DNA of 64,000 bases from Volutella citrinella (lineage: Eukaryota; Ascomycota; Sordariomycetes; Hypocreales; Nectriaceae): the NCBI GenBank assembly GCA_034401135.1, contig JAWZSP010000004.1:4526001-4590000 (forward strand). Direction: 5' to 3'. Under the pieces are notes generated by a model. The model worked only from the letters and a program-made list of their open reading frames with translations. It was not told the DNA's origin and did not search any database. Both the position numbers and the translations under genes were made by a program. Of this stretch, positions 46,228-59,008 are shown one piece after another. Within the stretch, counting starts at the first letter, position 1. Each line of letters starts with the position of its first letter.

Positions 46228-49200
46228 ATGGCGGGAGACAAGTCCGCCGCGGCGCGCACGCCCGCCCGGGCCCCCAAGGCAGCTGCTGCATCGTCGTCGG
46301 CCAAGCAGCGCTCCATTGTATCCTTCTTCCAGAAGGCCGCACCCTCATCCACCCCAGCCAAGCCCGCTGCTTCGTCGCCTGCCTCAGTCTCAAAGGTCAC
46401 TCCCGATACCAAGCACTCTTCCTACCTCAAGGAGACCACAAAAGCCAACTCGCTTCCCAAGGCCAAACCCGCCACCAAGCTCTCCACGCCTGTGCCCAGC
46501 AGCGACGCCCTTGAGCCCCCGAGCTCCCAGGAGAATATGGATCTGCCCCAGGTACTTGCCGAGACATGCCCTCGTCGAATGCACCCGACTGATCCCAAGT
46601 CCAAGCAGATTTCCAAGACATCCACTGCACTCGAAAGCAGCCCTTCTCGCAAGGTACGCTTGCCTACACTCCCCGTCTTTTGCTATTGCTAATCCAGCTC
46701 CAGGTGAGGAAAGTCGTTAGTTACGCCGAATCCTCCGACGATGAGCAGCCATTCAAGTACGGCGGGCGAGCCAATGGCAGAAGGCGCGCCAAGATTCGTC
46801 AAGTGATCAAGGAAGATGATGACGATTACGATGAGGATGCCAACGACGCACCCGAGGAGGACGCTGGTAAGATTCAGTGACACTCTGTGGAAGCGCGTTG
46901 CCTAACGACCCTAGATGAACTTGACGATTTCGTCGTATCTGATGATTCCGATGAGGACAACTCCCGTTCCAAGAAGCGAAAGCGATCAACAAAACCCCAA
47001 TCCTCCCGAAAGCGATCGAATGTATCATCACCGGCCGCCAACCTCAATATCGACGACGAACTCCTGGGACAGGATGAGCTGATGGATGAGATGATGGAGG
47101 ACCTCCCTGAGGGTTCAACGGCCGCTCAGTGGAATTATGATCCCAAATCCACAGAGAAGCATCCCGTCTCAAAGCCTGCTCAGCGATCTGCCCGAGACCC
47201 CAACAGGAAGGAGAAGGCTCACACCAAGGAGCCCGAGGACAGGTATCCCTGGTTGGCCAAAATTATGGACAAGGAGAAGCGCACACCAGATCACCCCGAA
47301 TACGACCCAAGGACCATCTTTATTCCTCCCATGGCCTGGAACAAGTTCTCCCCTTTCGAGAAGCAATACTGGTCAATCAAGCAGAACCTCTGGGACACGA
47401 TTGTCTTCTTCAAGAAGGGCAAGTTTTACGAGCTGTATGAGAATGACGCAACCGTCGGTCACCAAGAGTTCGACTTCAAAATGACGGACCGTGTCAACAT
47501 GCGCATGGTCGGTGTGCCCGAGAGCTCCCTTGATTACTGGGTCAATCAGTTCATTGCCAAGCAGTACAAGGTGGCGAGAGTCGACCAGAAGGAGACCAAT
47601 TTGGGCAAGGAGATGAGAGAACGTGAGGAGAAGAGCGGAAAGAAGGCTGACAAGGTCATCTCTCGCGAGCTCGCTTGCATCCTCACCGCCGGCACTCTGG
47701 TGGACGGTGGTATGCTCCAAGACGACATGGCGTCGTACTGCGTGGCCATCAAGGAATCAGTCGTCGACGGCGTGCCATCCTTTGGCATTGCGTTCGCAGA
47801 CACGGCTACCGGACGATTCTTCCTCTCGGGCTTTGAGGACGACGTAGACCTGACCAAGTTCGAGACACTCATCGCCCAAACGTGTCCCAGAGAACTCCTG
47901 CTGGAGAAGTCTCACCTGTCGACCAAGGCACTCCGAATCCTGAAGAACAACACCAGCCCCACCACCATCTGGACGCACCTGAAGCCGGGTGCCGAGTTCT
48001 GGGACGCGGACACCTCGCGACGTGAACTCGACTGTGGAAAGTACTTTGCCACGGAAGGGGAAGGCGAGGAAGTCTGGCCTGAGGCTCTTCAGCAAGCAAA
48101 GGATGATGATTTGGTCATGTCTGCCGTCGGCGCCCTGTGCTTCTACCTTCGCTTCCTGAAGCTCGAGCGACCTTTGCTGTCACAGGGCAACTTCGAGACC
48201 TACAGCCCCATCCGAAAGAACGGCACGCTGGTCCTGGATGGCCAATCTCTGATCAACCTGGAGGTGTTTTCCAACTCCGTTAACGGCGGCTCCGAGGGGA
48301 CTTTGTTTGGCCTACTTAACAAGTGTGTCACGCCTTTCGGAAAACGTCTCTTCCGCCAGTGGGTGGCCCATCCGCTTTGCGACATTGAGCGGATCAATGA
48401 GCGCCTGGATGCCGTGGAGATGCTGAACGCCGATCAGACGGTCCGCGAGCAGTTTGCTTCCCAGCTCGTCAAGATGCCTGATCTGGAGCGACTGATCTCT
48501 CGCGTCCACGCAGGAGCGTGCAAGCCCGAGGATTTCGTTCGAGTGCTGGAGGGTTTTGAGCAGATTGAGTACACAATGGGACTTCTCGGCGCCTACAAGG
48601 GCGGCAATGGTCTGGTGGACCGACTTATCTCGTCGATGCCGGACCTTGAGGAGCCTCTGAGCTACTGGCGAACTGCTTTTGACCGCCACAAGGCCCGCGA
48701 CGAGAAGACTCTTATCCCAGAGAAGGGTATTGATGATGACTTTGATGCAAGTCTCGAGCGCATTGACGAGATCAAGGAAAAGCTCATGGAGCTCCTGGCC
48801 GAGAAAAAGAAGGATCTCAAATGCAAGACGCTGAAGTATACCGACGTTGGCAAGGAAATTTACCAGGTGGAGGCCCCCAAGAGCCTCAAGGTGCCCTCGA
48901 GCTGGCGCCAGATGTCTGCCACCCAAGCAGTCAAGCGATGGTACTTTTCAGAGCTGACGCAGCTCGTGCGCGAACTGCAAGAAGCCGAGGAAATCCACTC
49001 GCAGCTTGTCCGTGAGGTCGCCCTGAGATTCTTCCGCAAGTTCGATGTCGACTACGAGACCTGGCTGCAGGCTATCAAGATTATTTCTCAACTCGACTGC
49101 CTTGTGAGCTTGGCTAAGGCATCAGCATCCCTTGGCCAGCCCAGCTGCCGTCCTCAATTCGTCGACGAAGAGCGCAGTATCGTCGAGTTTGAGGAGTTGC

Positions 49201-50059
49201 GACACCCATGCATGATGCACACCGTCGACGACTTTATTCCCAACGACATCAAGCTCGGTGGCGAGCAGGCCAAGATTAACTTACTGACTGGTGCCAATGC
49301 GGCCGGTAAATCTACAGTCCTTCGAATGGTAAGATTCTTGTTGTTCTCCTTGACGGCTTTGACGCGTGCTAACATGGGACCTAGTCTTGCATTGCTGTAA
49401 TCATGGCGCAAATTGGATGCCACGTCCCGGCAATTTCGGCCAAACTGACACCAGTCGACCGGATCATGTCGCGGCTTGGTGCCAACGACAACATCTTTGC
49501 GGCACAATCGACATTCTTTGTCGAGCTTAGTGAGACCAAGAAGATCCTGTCTGAGGCTACGCCGCGATCTCTCGTGATCCTAGACGAGCTTGGACGAGGC
49601 ACCAGCTCCTATGACGGTGTCGCCGTCGCTCAGGCGGTTCTCCATCACGTCGCCACACACATTGGCTGCGTGGGCTTCTTTGCAACGCACTACCACTCTC
49701 TGGCCACCGAGTTCGAGAACCACCCGGAGATCCGAGCCCGCCGCATGCAGATCCACGTCGACGAGGAGGAGCGTCGGGTGACATTCCTCTACAAGCTCGA
49801 GGACGGGGTTGCCGAAGGAAGTTTTGGTATGCACTGCGCGGCCATGTGCGGCATCTCCAACCGCGTTATTGAGCGAGCCGAGGTGGCTGCTCGCGAGTGG
49901 GAGCACACGAGCAGGCTGAAGGAAAGTCTGGACAAGGCCAAGACTGGCTGCTACATTCCTCTTGGGATTCTGAGCGATGTGGGATCACTGCTGGGAGATA
50001 AAGGAGACATGGGACCAGACGGAGTAGATGTCCTCTTGAGGGCGATTGAGGCGTTGTAA
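46228..50059 (+). CDS. MSH6: DNA mismatch repair protein Msh6
   Basis: Four exons, 46228-46653, 46704-46866, 46915-49328 and 49385-50059, are in phase and give 1225 aa. Msh6 pairs with Msh2 as MutS-alpha, which recognises base mismatches and small loops in the nucleus. The N-terminus has a PCNA-binding PIP box with Q27, I30, F33 and F34 (QRSIVSFF). A disordered basic/acidic linker follows, with KKRKR-type nuclear signals around residue 215. The mismatch-wedge motif GKFYELYE (Phe-X-Glu) is near residue 367. The clamp and lever domains follow. The MutS ATPase has Walker A TGANAAGKST near residue 990, immediately before intron 3, and Walker B LVILDELGRGTSS near 1065. The length is normal and all motifs are intact. 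Confidence 0.98.
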
Positions 50060-50419
50060 TAGAACAGGGTTTGTTTCACGATGGAAGAAGACTAGGAGGA
50101 GTCAGTGGCAATGGGAATAGGAATGGACAGGTATGGGAATGGCGTGTTGGAACATTTGTAATTCTAAAGGGCTACCGGATCTCCAGCCAGATATGCGTGC
50201 AGGAAGCGACTGTTGATGGATTCTCTCACAAAGGGCTATTCGGAGCTTCTATATGAACCAATCGAATGCTATACAGGGCGAAATACTAATTGAATGCTAT
50301 ACAGGGCAAAAATAAAGCAACGCCATGAACAAACTCCAGACTCGTCTATAACAACCACCCATGTTCAATGACAAAGCCCAAAACGACACCCTGACCAAAC
50401 CAAGTACTGTTACACAAAT
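50060..50419. other. Convergent intergenic region
   Basis: The 3' flanks of MSH6 and the zinc-finger-like gene lie here. A short direct repeat, GAATGCTATACAGGGC, occurs at about 50265 and 50293. Confidence 0.6.
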
Positions 50420-53400
50420 CTACTTCTTCCTCGCCCTGGACCTCAGGTTGGCCGCCGGAGGGCCTTCTCCTAGAATGGCATTAGAATCAGACTCATTATG
50501 CGCTGTGGGACCATAACATACCTGGGAGTGTGTGTGCCAGCCCCTCCAGCTCCTCGGACTCCTCCCGCGCCCGTGCCGTCCTCCTGGCCCTCTTCGGGGC
50601 CGGCTGGGCCTCCGGACTGGCAACCGGACTACCAGACTCGGCGTTGGCGGCCGCTTCCTCTTCCCGGCGCCTCTTCCGCTGGGTGGACTCCGCCGTCTCG
50701 GGCAACGGCTCACGACCCTGCATAGGCGGCCAGGGCAGGTCCCAGTTCTCCTCGTTGGCCTCGTTGTTGGGATCACCCGCCCAAAGGTTGTGCTGGTCGT
50801 ACTTGCCATTGAAGGAATATAGGGTTCCCGCGTAGAGGGGATACTTCGACTTGAAGTCCCTCTTGCGCTTTGTGAGTCGACCACGGTCCGCCTTGAGGTA
50901 AGGAGCCGCCTCCCTCTCGCTGGTCAGGATCCAGCCGCTGTGGTTGGGCAGGCTGCTGACGCTACCCTTTCGATGGGGGATCCTGCAGCTTCGTTTAGGA
51001 TCCTCGTGGGTCTGCGTATCAAGTTAGCACTTGCGGGTAGCCGTTGTGGGCGGGGGGTTTACATACAATCCACTCTTCGTCGGGGATCAACTCGCGATTC
51101 TTGGCGCCGGCCTTTTTGGTCCCGGCCCTACGACCGCAGGCGGAACACTCGTAGTCGGCCTCCAGCGCAAAGCTGGGGTCGCCTTCGCCCCAGTCGGGTG
51201 ACGATGCCCGTCGCCGCCGCCTCAATTCCTCATCGTAGGTATCGACGCCGGCGTACAAATCTGGACGCGAGGTTGGCGGCACTGCCGGCAGCGGTTGTGT
51301 AGCTTGCGGCAGTGGGGTCGCTCCTGGCACTGGCACTGGCACTGAAACTGGCACTGGTGGCAGCGGTTGTGTAGCTTGTGGCAGTAGCCCGAGAGTTTCC
51401 AACTCACGGCGGTGATTCTCACGCATATGCTCCCGCCTCTGGTCCTCGTCTAGCGCGTCCCAGTTGGCTTCACACCAGATACACCGGCGGAATATATGGC
51501 GAGCTTCGATGTGGTTCGCCAACTCATCGTGGCTCCCCAAGGTGTAGGTGAACCCACAATCTTTAAACAAGGGACACTTGCTCACGGGGCCTGGTAGCGG
51601 GACTCTCGGCCCCCAGATGTTGTCGGCCGGGATCCGGGCTACCCACTCCATCTCCTCGTGCCTCCCAAACTCCATGCGAAGATCCCACTGCGGGATGGTC
51701 GGGTAGATACTCCGCCACTCCTCGACCGACGGGGTATCTCGCCCGATCAGAACTTCGTGGCTGACTTGGAGATAGTCAAGAGCCGGATCAAGTCTGCGGG
51801 CAGGGTGTGCGTTGCGGTGATAGATTGCTGCTGCCTTGACGAGATCTTCCGGGGTGCAGCTATTCGAACCCACCGGAATTGCGACCCCGGAAGCACCAGC
51901 TACCCTTATCCTTCGCTGGCCTTCCCATATGAGGTTCAAGGCCACACATGGCCTGTACGCATCGACCAGTGACCTCAACCTTCTACCTTCCCGGGCACGA
52001 TCCTGTTCAGAGAGACCCGAGTTGCCTCTCACGTCCAAGACCATGTGTCCGCCTTCGTCGTAGTTATCCTCTTCTCGTGTATTGCCGGGAACCAGCTTGA
52101 CGGAAGGAATTTCGGGGTTGTCTCTACTCCTCAAGTGCCTTGATAGAATCTCCTGAATCGTCTCGCGAGTCTCATCATAGTACCGGATGTCGTCTCTGTC
52201 TCTGTCGTCATATACGTAGCGGTTTGGGTCCGGGAGTACCATATCTTCGGCGTGGTCGCTCTCGAAGGGCAGGAAAGGGATTGTGCAGGCAATCTCTTGT
52301 CGTTTATAATCTGTAGCGTGTAGTCGCCAGCGACGTACCACACCGGGGATCCTCAGCGCCATTTGATCCCGGGACGCCGCATCAATGGCCGCTCCACCGT
52401 ACGACATGAACGGCGGGCGGCGTCCTATCCTCTCGCCAGTCTCATCCCGGAAATAACAGGCGGCGTGGTGGAACTGCCTGTCCGTTCGTCCGAGGAGAAC
52501 TTCGGCACACGCCAGCAGGTGCTGTCCCCACTGACGCGCCGCGAACTTTTGGCCAGCCGTGTTTGGCTCGGGCAGTGCAAGATATGCGCGGCACTCGAAA
52601 GTGTCGTCCCCCAGTGTGCCCCAAGGGCATACTACAATTGTCACCAAGTCTCGTTCGAAGGTCTCCTGCGAGGGCTCCCAGTGCGGCGGGATATCATCCG
52701 CTGAGAACTTCACAAAGAAGACCCCCTTTGACGAGTTGGCCCGGAGGTAGGCGAGTGCGTGGCCCCCCTCGGGGGGAGGGAACAATTCCTCGATAACGTG
52801 AATCTCCTCGCTGGTTTCTTCGTTGAAATGGACGAGCTGATACCCGTATTCGGTCGTGTCATTCTCCCTGATTCGCAGCAGGTTCCTCACTGTGTCAGAG
52901 TACCAGCCTCGGCTTGTGAGCTTGACTGGGAGGCGGCCGTTGAAGCTATAGAGATGAATAAAAGAGCTGCCATCTTCGGAGGGGGGATGACTGTTGTCAC
53001 CGATATCCGGATTTTCGTGATTGTCTCCGTTATCTGCATTACAATGGGAACTGTCCTCTTGTGGCACTTCGGTGTCGGTGGGGGGATGACTGTTGTCATT
53101 GATGCCCTCGGCTTGGTTGTTGTCCCTATCATCTACATTGCAACGGGAATTGCCCCCTCGTGGCACTTGGGGGCTGAGGATAGTGCTCAAGTAGCTAGGG
53201 CCCCCGGATGCAAGAGGAGAATCGCTACCTTGCCACTGGGGGGACCTTGGCTCTTCTGATGCGTCACTATCGTGGCCATTCGTTGGGGCTTGCTCTTCAT
53301 CACCTGCCTCGCCGTTGCCTGCGATCAAATTAGTATCCCAATCCTCATCCGACCGTGATGACCACGTCCGAAGAACATCTTGATTCAAAGTCAAGTGTTG

Positions 53401-53731
53401 ACTACTTACCATTATTAGGCGTATTCCAGAGGGGATCCCAATTGAGGCGATGCTCCAGCGAACATCCCCATTCTGCGAGCCATAAACGCTCTAAGCTCGG
53501 GCTTACTCTCTGCTGCTCTCGAGGCCTGTAGTAACTATCGTCCATCATTCCTCCGTAATCTGGTAGCTGTTCGTCCTCCTCGTCGTATTCTGTTGTTACT
53601 GATGAATCCCTTGAAACTGAATCCAAGGAACCAGAGCCCGGAGGAGCTGGAGGGGCTGGAGAAGTTGACACACTCTCTCTTTCTATTTTAATGGGTGTTG
53701 TTTCTTCGCTCATTAAAGATAATGGCCACAT
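50420..53731 (-). CDS. Large hypothetical protein with C2H2-like finger region
   Basis: The minus-strand exons are 53410-53731, 51067-53318, 50522-51011 and 50420-50469, in phases 1, 0 and 1, giving about 1037 aa (1031 if the ATG at 53713 is used). No named family is recognised. Residues 110-175 hold two imperfect copies of a roughly 33-residue acidic repeat, each ending DNSHPP. A central region of about 500 residues looks globular (VVCPWGTLGDDTFECRAYLALPEP, FMSYGGAAIDAA). About residue 745 is a paired C2H2-like segment, KCPLFKDCGFTYTLGSHDEL ... HIEARH, then RRCIWCEAN ... HMRENH. A PVPVSVPVPVP linker flanked by two QATQPLP copies follows. CSACGRRAGTKK is a possible CxxC knuckle. The tail is basic (RKRRREEE, KRARRTAR), so nuclear localisation is plausible. 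Presumed DNA/RNA- or protein-binding. Confidence 0.8.
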
Positions 53732-54914
53732 ATGTGTTCAATGGGATGCTAGTGGTTTGCAAAGCAAAAAAAGATTAAGTATGGATGGGTGTCGGGAAGC
53801 GGTTGTCGCTGTTGTTTCTGCTGGAGGGAAGAGAAAACAACAACAGAGAAGCCGCAATAAATATACGTACAAAACATCCCGAGTCGGTTGTTGAAAGGGA
53901 AAGCTTGTATCTTGTGCTCACAAGAGGTTGGCAAAGAGTTGCCCTCATGACAAAGGGTTGTGGCTTTTGATGAATACAAAGCAACAAAGGGGGACAACGA
54001 ATAGTGTTGAATGCGGGTAATTTTATATTTGGAGTTCACATTGTATGTAAAAAAAGAACTCATTTGCAAATATGACACTGCCAGAACGCAACTAGCCTCA
54101 TCTTTAGCTGCTTGTCACTGTGAAATACGCATCAGAAACAGTCGCTTAGCTGTAAATTGTAATTTGACGGCAGTCGAGCGGATCACGAAGACATGGCACA
54201 AGCGCCAGTCACGGCTTGGGAGTTATGAGCGGAACGACAGTAGTTGCATGTAGTCGTCACTGAAACCACGAATGAAAAGGAAGCACCGAGATGTGATGTG
54301 ACTGGGTCAAGAATTCAAGAAGTGACAAGAAGGTGTTGGGGAATGGTTGCACGCATTGACTGACTGGTGGTCCGGTCACAGCATAACTGGAGTTGCTGGC
54401 TCTTTGTCTGCGTCACAGTCCAAGAAACCAATTACACTCCTATTTTAGGGCGGCTAGTTACTGTACAAAGCCCCCGCAAAAAGCTATTCTCGATTTAGCT
54501 GGCGGACAATGGCCCCTTGTCAGCGCCTTTGTTGTCTCAGAGCCCAATGCCATTGTGAGTCGGTGCTATTTTCGGGCAGGCCTTGGTAGTTGAGGAGGCA
54601 AAATCCACACTAGAATAGATTCTATTGATATTGAAGAAATGCTTTGAGAGAAAGAAATCGTCTGGATGAAGCTGTCGGTCGGCAGTGCACTCGTTGCTTT
54701 GGAGGTGGGAGGAACCAGCTGCTAGAAGGTGTGGCAATGGCATCCTAGCGCTGGTCACATCATTCACGCCATGTAACGTATGTGAAGGAGTGAACCGAGG
54801 AAATTCGTTACGGCCCACGGTATAGTAAGGAGGGTAAAAAGGAACATCATAGTCAGTCTGTCAGAACATATCCAGAGGCCCAACAGTCCGCGTCGTCATC
54901 GCCGAGTCCACAGT
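53732..54914. other. Intergenic region, no supported gene
   Basis: This is comparatively AT-rich around 53750-54150. It holds the promoter of the zinc-finger-like gene and the 3' flank of the transaldolase gene. No coding frame with a domain was seen. Confidence 0.55.
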
Positions 54915-56194
54915 CTATGCATGCTGGCGAACCAACTCCTCGAGCTTCTCCTGAAAGTCACAAAAGTAGTTGATGGCCTGGATAATCTTGCCCTCGCTCG
55001 CCCCAAAGCCGCTGCGCGTGAATGCAATCTTCCACTTATTCTCGTCCTTGACCATGTCGTCGTAGTCGGTCGTCTCCCAGCTCTTGTTGTCTGGGCCTTG
55101 CTCAAAGTATTCGCCAAGCTTGCTCTCCCATGTGGATGCATCCTGGCTTGCCAGTCCCCTGAGCAAATTGGGAGAGACCGTGATGTGCTGGATCCCGGCT
55201 GGCTTGAGGGCTTCCTCGACACAGGTGAGGGATGCGGCCAAGACCTGTGTCTTAAATGAACGAGCAAGATAGTACGCCTGGGCTGCACGGCAAAAGTCGA
55301 AGGCCTTGTGCTCGTCGACATAGCTATGTTGGTTAACACAGGTTCCTGTCCGTGTTTTTGGGGCATGCGTTACCCTTGCTCAAAGTGAACCTTGAGTTCG
55401 TTCACATAAGGGGCAATGTAGGTGCACTCGGCATCTGCTGCCAGTGCGGCCTGCTCCATGCAGAACATTGTCGTCGCAAGCGTGGCAATGCCTTCTTTCT
55501 CCAGCGTGCGACAAGCCTCAAGGCCCTCCCAGGTGGCTGGGATCTTGATACACACTCGCTTGGAGTCAAAGTCCGGGGCGAGAACCTGGAAGATTCTCAC
55601 GATGCCTGACGGATGGTTAGCACATGTCCATAGCGGAATTTTTCGGTAGAGGCCTACGCCGGGCGTTGACAATGGTGCCATATTTGGAGTAGGATAACAA
55701 AGGATTGGTCTGGACATGGACGTATCCCGTCACATGAGGCACGATCCGTAGTTGGAGTTTGACCATCTGTCTATAGTCAGTACACGGCATCTCGCGGAAG
55801 TTGCCCATCGCACCAAGATTTCCACAATAAACTCCTCAAATGGCGTAGCCATCTGCACCTCCCTCAAGGAGCCTTGGGCGTCTGCAATAGCTTCCTTGAT
55901 GAGGACATCGTGGTGGAGGAGAGTGTCGCCAGGGAGTAGCCGCGACAATTCGCCATAGGCAATTGCCGAGGATGAGAATGGTAAGTGCGTGATGCTAGAG
56001 CCGCGAGAGAGACGATCCCCGTACTTGGTTAGATGTACAATCGACGAATGGCCCCAACCCCTTGGCGACTGTGTTGATCATCTATTTAGCGCGCGAACCG
56101 CCTATGTATTAACTGAGAATGGCGTACCTTCAGCGTCAAGGGTGTCACAGTCAACCTGCGTCAGTTGGCGGAGCGCGTCGAGCAAATGAGGCAT
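54915..56194 (-). pseudogene. Transaldolase gene with a damaged splice acceptor
   Basis: The coding blocks on the minus strand are 56128-56194, 56025-56068, about 55814-55966, 55658-55766, 55374-55605 and 54915-55323, which would make 337 aa, the normal transaldolase length. Transaldolase moves a dihydroxyacetone unit in the pentose phosphate pathway. Visible marks are LGPFVDCTSNQ, AIAYGELSR, ATPFEEFIVEIL, VPHVTGYVHVQTNP, VCIKIPATWEG with the Schiff-base lysine, and TVSPNLL. All junctions are in phase except intron 2 (56024 to about 55967). There the conserved text resumes after ...CATCCTCG with no AG, and the only nearby AG (in CTCTAG, about 28 bases earlier) shifts the frame. Either the acceptor is lost by a one-base change, or a non-canonical site or sequence error is involved. 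If spliced correctly it is an ordinary non-orthodox transaldolase paralogue. Confidence 0.75.
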
Positions 56195-57281
56195 GGTGCG
56201 GCGACAATGAGGATAGACTAAGTAGTAACCTGAATCTTCTTGTAAGTGTTGCAGAGCTGGTTACAAACGTCGTCTCGCCGTCTAAAATCACAACGAAAAA
56301 TGGGGTGTTCATGATGCCAAAGTGGTCACCTCCGATATCCCCGCCCCCAACGCAACATCACCTGTTCGCATAATCCCTGATCAAGGTAACCCTCCATTCG
56401 CTTCTAGCGTCTTAGGTGTCATCGGCTGGCTTCCCGACGACCCATTCGTCTCCAGGCTGCGGCTCGACCTGCCAGTATCGGCACATTGTGGGGAGGTCAC
56501 CTTATCATTCTCCACTAGATTCTAGGCTGCCATATTTCGGCACTATCAGAGAATGTCTGCGGGTGCAGTCATGGGGCAACAGGGGGGATGTAGCATGTCA
56601 TCTCATTCGTGCCTGTGGTGGTTCCAACAATATGTGCCAATGCGAGCGTAATGCGACTGGTGTTGCTTGGCGAGGCGGGCTTTAATGGTAGCCATTGCTG
56701 CTGTGTTGCTGTAAGACCTTTGGCCTGCTACTTGAAGGCTCGAACTGATGGGAATCTGAGCGTGGTGGTGTGCAGCCATTGTGCCAAAAAAAAAACATAG
56801 CATAATTATACAAGCTATGTCATTTTCACATCAACTGGTTTATTCAAGACTACGTACCAGCACGTACTTACCATCTCGCCGCAAGTTTTCATATGACAGA
56901 TTGGATAGGGCCTTCCTTGCTTTGCATGTAGTTGGAATGGCGTTGGAGGCGGCCGTTCAAAGGTTTTGGGCTCAGGTAGAGCAAGACTGCATGCCACGAG
57001 CCAAACTCTCCGCTGTGTACCTTGCGTTCAAACAGTTACTGGGGTATTTCTGGGTTATTTGCTGGTTTGCCTGGGTTTTAGAACAAACGCAGTATCGTTT
57101 CTAGTATTGTGGTGGAACTTAGCTCGGTAGATGGAAATCTTGTCCTATATCTGGCACAGATTATGACACACATATGACCGCAACGAGAGGTTTCGATAGA
57201 GGCGAGAAGGTGGTCTAATATCGTGAAGATACTCGAATGATTGTCACCGTCTGTTCTTCTCTTTTCAGGTCTACGAATATC
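56195..57281. other. Intergenic region
   Basis: This holds the transaldolase promoter and the 3' flank of the Dal5-type permease. CATCGGCTGG near 56426 and TATCGGC near 56474 resemble the element repeated in the 19-25 kb promoters. A 107-codon plus-strand frame at 56781-57104 has no domain and was not called. A poly-A run is at about 56787-56796. Confidence 0.5.
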
Positions 57282-59008
57282 CTAATAACAGAACCTGAAG
57301 TGTGCGTTTTCCTTGTCTGTGAAATCTCCCTCCGCTGCTTGGGATTCTGCCTCGAGCTGCTCGTCAATGCTCATTCCCTCCCGGAGTCGAGCAAGATCGG
57401 CATCCTTTTGCTTGTTGGCCCTGAAAAGGTAGAGAGCAAGGACAACAAAAAGGGCAATCTGAAGACAGAGGCAGGCAAGCACAACATTGATTCCGGTCTT
57501 GTACACCGGGGCCTCTTTCTCAAGGAAAGCAAATGGGCCGACGATGTTTCCGGCACAGTAGGCGATGAAAAAAGTGCCGTTTACAGCAGTTCTCTTGGTA
57601 GACCCGGTGAAGTTGGCGCTCAGGAGCGACATGATCATGGTGTATGAAGCAGCGAAGAATGATGTGAGCTGAAGGAGGAGTTAGTACTAGGCTAATTCGG
57701 CATAGAGAATAGTGCTTACATAGAAACAGACCAATCGTGCAACCTTCTTTTCAAGGGGGATGGCGTACATGCCAGCGGCTCCAGCAACCGCCGGGATAGT
57801 GTACAGGACGCCCGTGAGACAGCGGCCTCGGCCTGGCCATAAGTTCTGCAAGTGGCCGGCAGTGACTGTTGCGAAGAGGATGAGGAAACCGGAAGGGATT
57901 TGCAGAAGGAGGGTAGTCAACTGTGAGAAGCCGAAACCTTGGACAATGAGGGGGCCAAAGTTGCTGCTGAAGGCGTTGAACACCATGCTCGTTGTTCCCA
58001 GGAGGAAGAGAAGCCAGGTCTTAATATCCCAAAGGGCCTCAGACACCTGGTACCACTTGAACTCGGTGGACTGGGCGCCGGTTTGCTCCTGGCGTAAACG
58101 CTGGACCGCAACGACACGCTCCTCTGGGGTCAGCCATTTCCTATTCAGCAGCAGATTAGCAAGGGTCAAGGGGCTTTGACTGCCGTGACAGCTTTTGCAG
58201 GCAAACTTACGCAGTTTCTGGACTGCTGGCGAGCGTAAAGAACATGAAGAGGCCCCAGGCGGCCGAAATGGCACCAATGACGATGAATTGATAACGCCAG
58301 TTCTGCACGAGGGCACCCTCGATGTGGCCGACGCCAAACCCAAGCAGACCACCGAATGCAGTGGCAAGACCGAGGAAGATAGACCAGTAACCGATTCTGA
58401 CTGGCTGCTCAGCTCGCGTGTACCAGGTTGCGGTGATGATGAGGAAGGCTGGGTTGGCACAAGCCTCGAGGGCTCCGAGGACGAAGCGAAGACCGAGGAC
58501 GGCAGAGAAGGTCTTGCAACCGCCGAGGGCCATGGTGACGCCACTCCAGAGGAAGAGACAGCCGGCGAGCCACTTGGGGACCGAGGTCTTTTGCATCGCA
58601 TAGCAGGACGGGTACTCGAACTGTAGTTGATGGTCAGATCCGGCGCTGATGCATCTGTTGAATCTTGGAAAGACATACCGCGAGATAGCCAAAGTAGAAA
58701 ATGCTGGACACCCAGCTATACTGGTTTCCGACCAGGCCAAGATCTTTCTTCAGACCAAACACGGCGGCGTATCCCAGCATGGCCTTGTCGAGGTAGGTCA
58801 TCAGATATGATATGCAGATGTAGGGCAGCACGCGCGTGTCAATCTTTCGGATGACTCTCTTCTCAATTTCGGGGTCGATGAAGACCTGGCCGAGGCCAAA
58901 GTCCTCCTTGGACTGGTAGATACCTGTTAGCTGTCGCTTCTTCGTCGAACGCATTTCAGGCCATACCTTGGTGTCGGTGCCGACATGCTTCTCTTCCGCG
59001 GAAGACAT
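57282..59008 (-). CDS. MFS permease, allantoate/Dal5-type anion:cation symporter
   Basis: The minus-strand exons are 58679-59008, 58211-58620, 57720-58140 and 57282-57668, giving 515 aa with all junctions in phase. It belongs to the MFS anion:cation symporter family, marked by KRVIRKIDTRVLPYICISYLMTYLDKAMLGYAAVFGL before TM1-2, GNQYSWVSSIFYFGYL, GLRFVLGALEACANPAFLIITATWYTRAEQPVRIG, and LTPEERVVAVQRLR in the central loop. Twelve membrane segments are expected at the plasma membrane. Fungal Dal5/Tna1/Liz1-like members import allantoate, ureidosuccinate, nicotinate, pantothenate and small carboxylated or amide compounds. The start at 59008 was chosen over an upstream frame to 59131. It is divergent from an amidase gene, with which it probably works in uptake then hydrolysis of an amide nitrogen source. 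Confidence 0.93.

Noticed and set aside
53019..53412. Start of the zinc-finger-like protein at 53412 (MVSSQHLTL...)
   Set aside because: That ATG lies inside an intron; a GTAAGT donor and GCAG acceptor join the upstream exon in phase.
56781..57104. 107-codon plus-strand frame
   Set aside because: No family resemblance, begins at a poly-A run, and there is no support from splicing or context.
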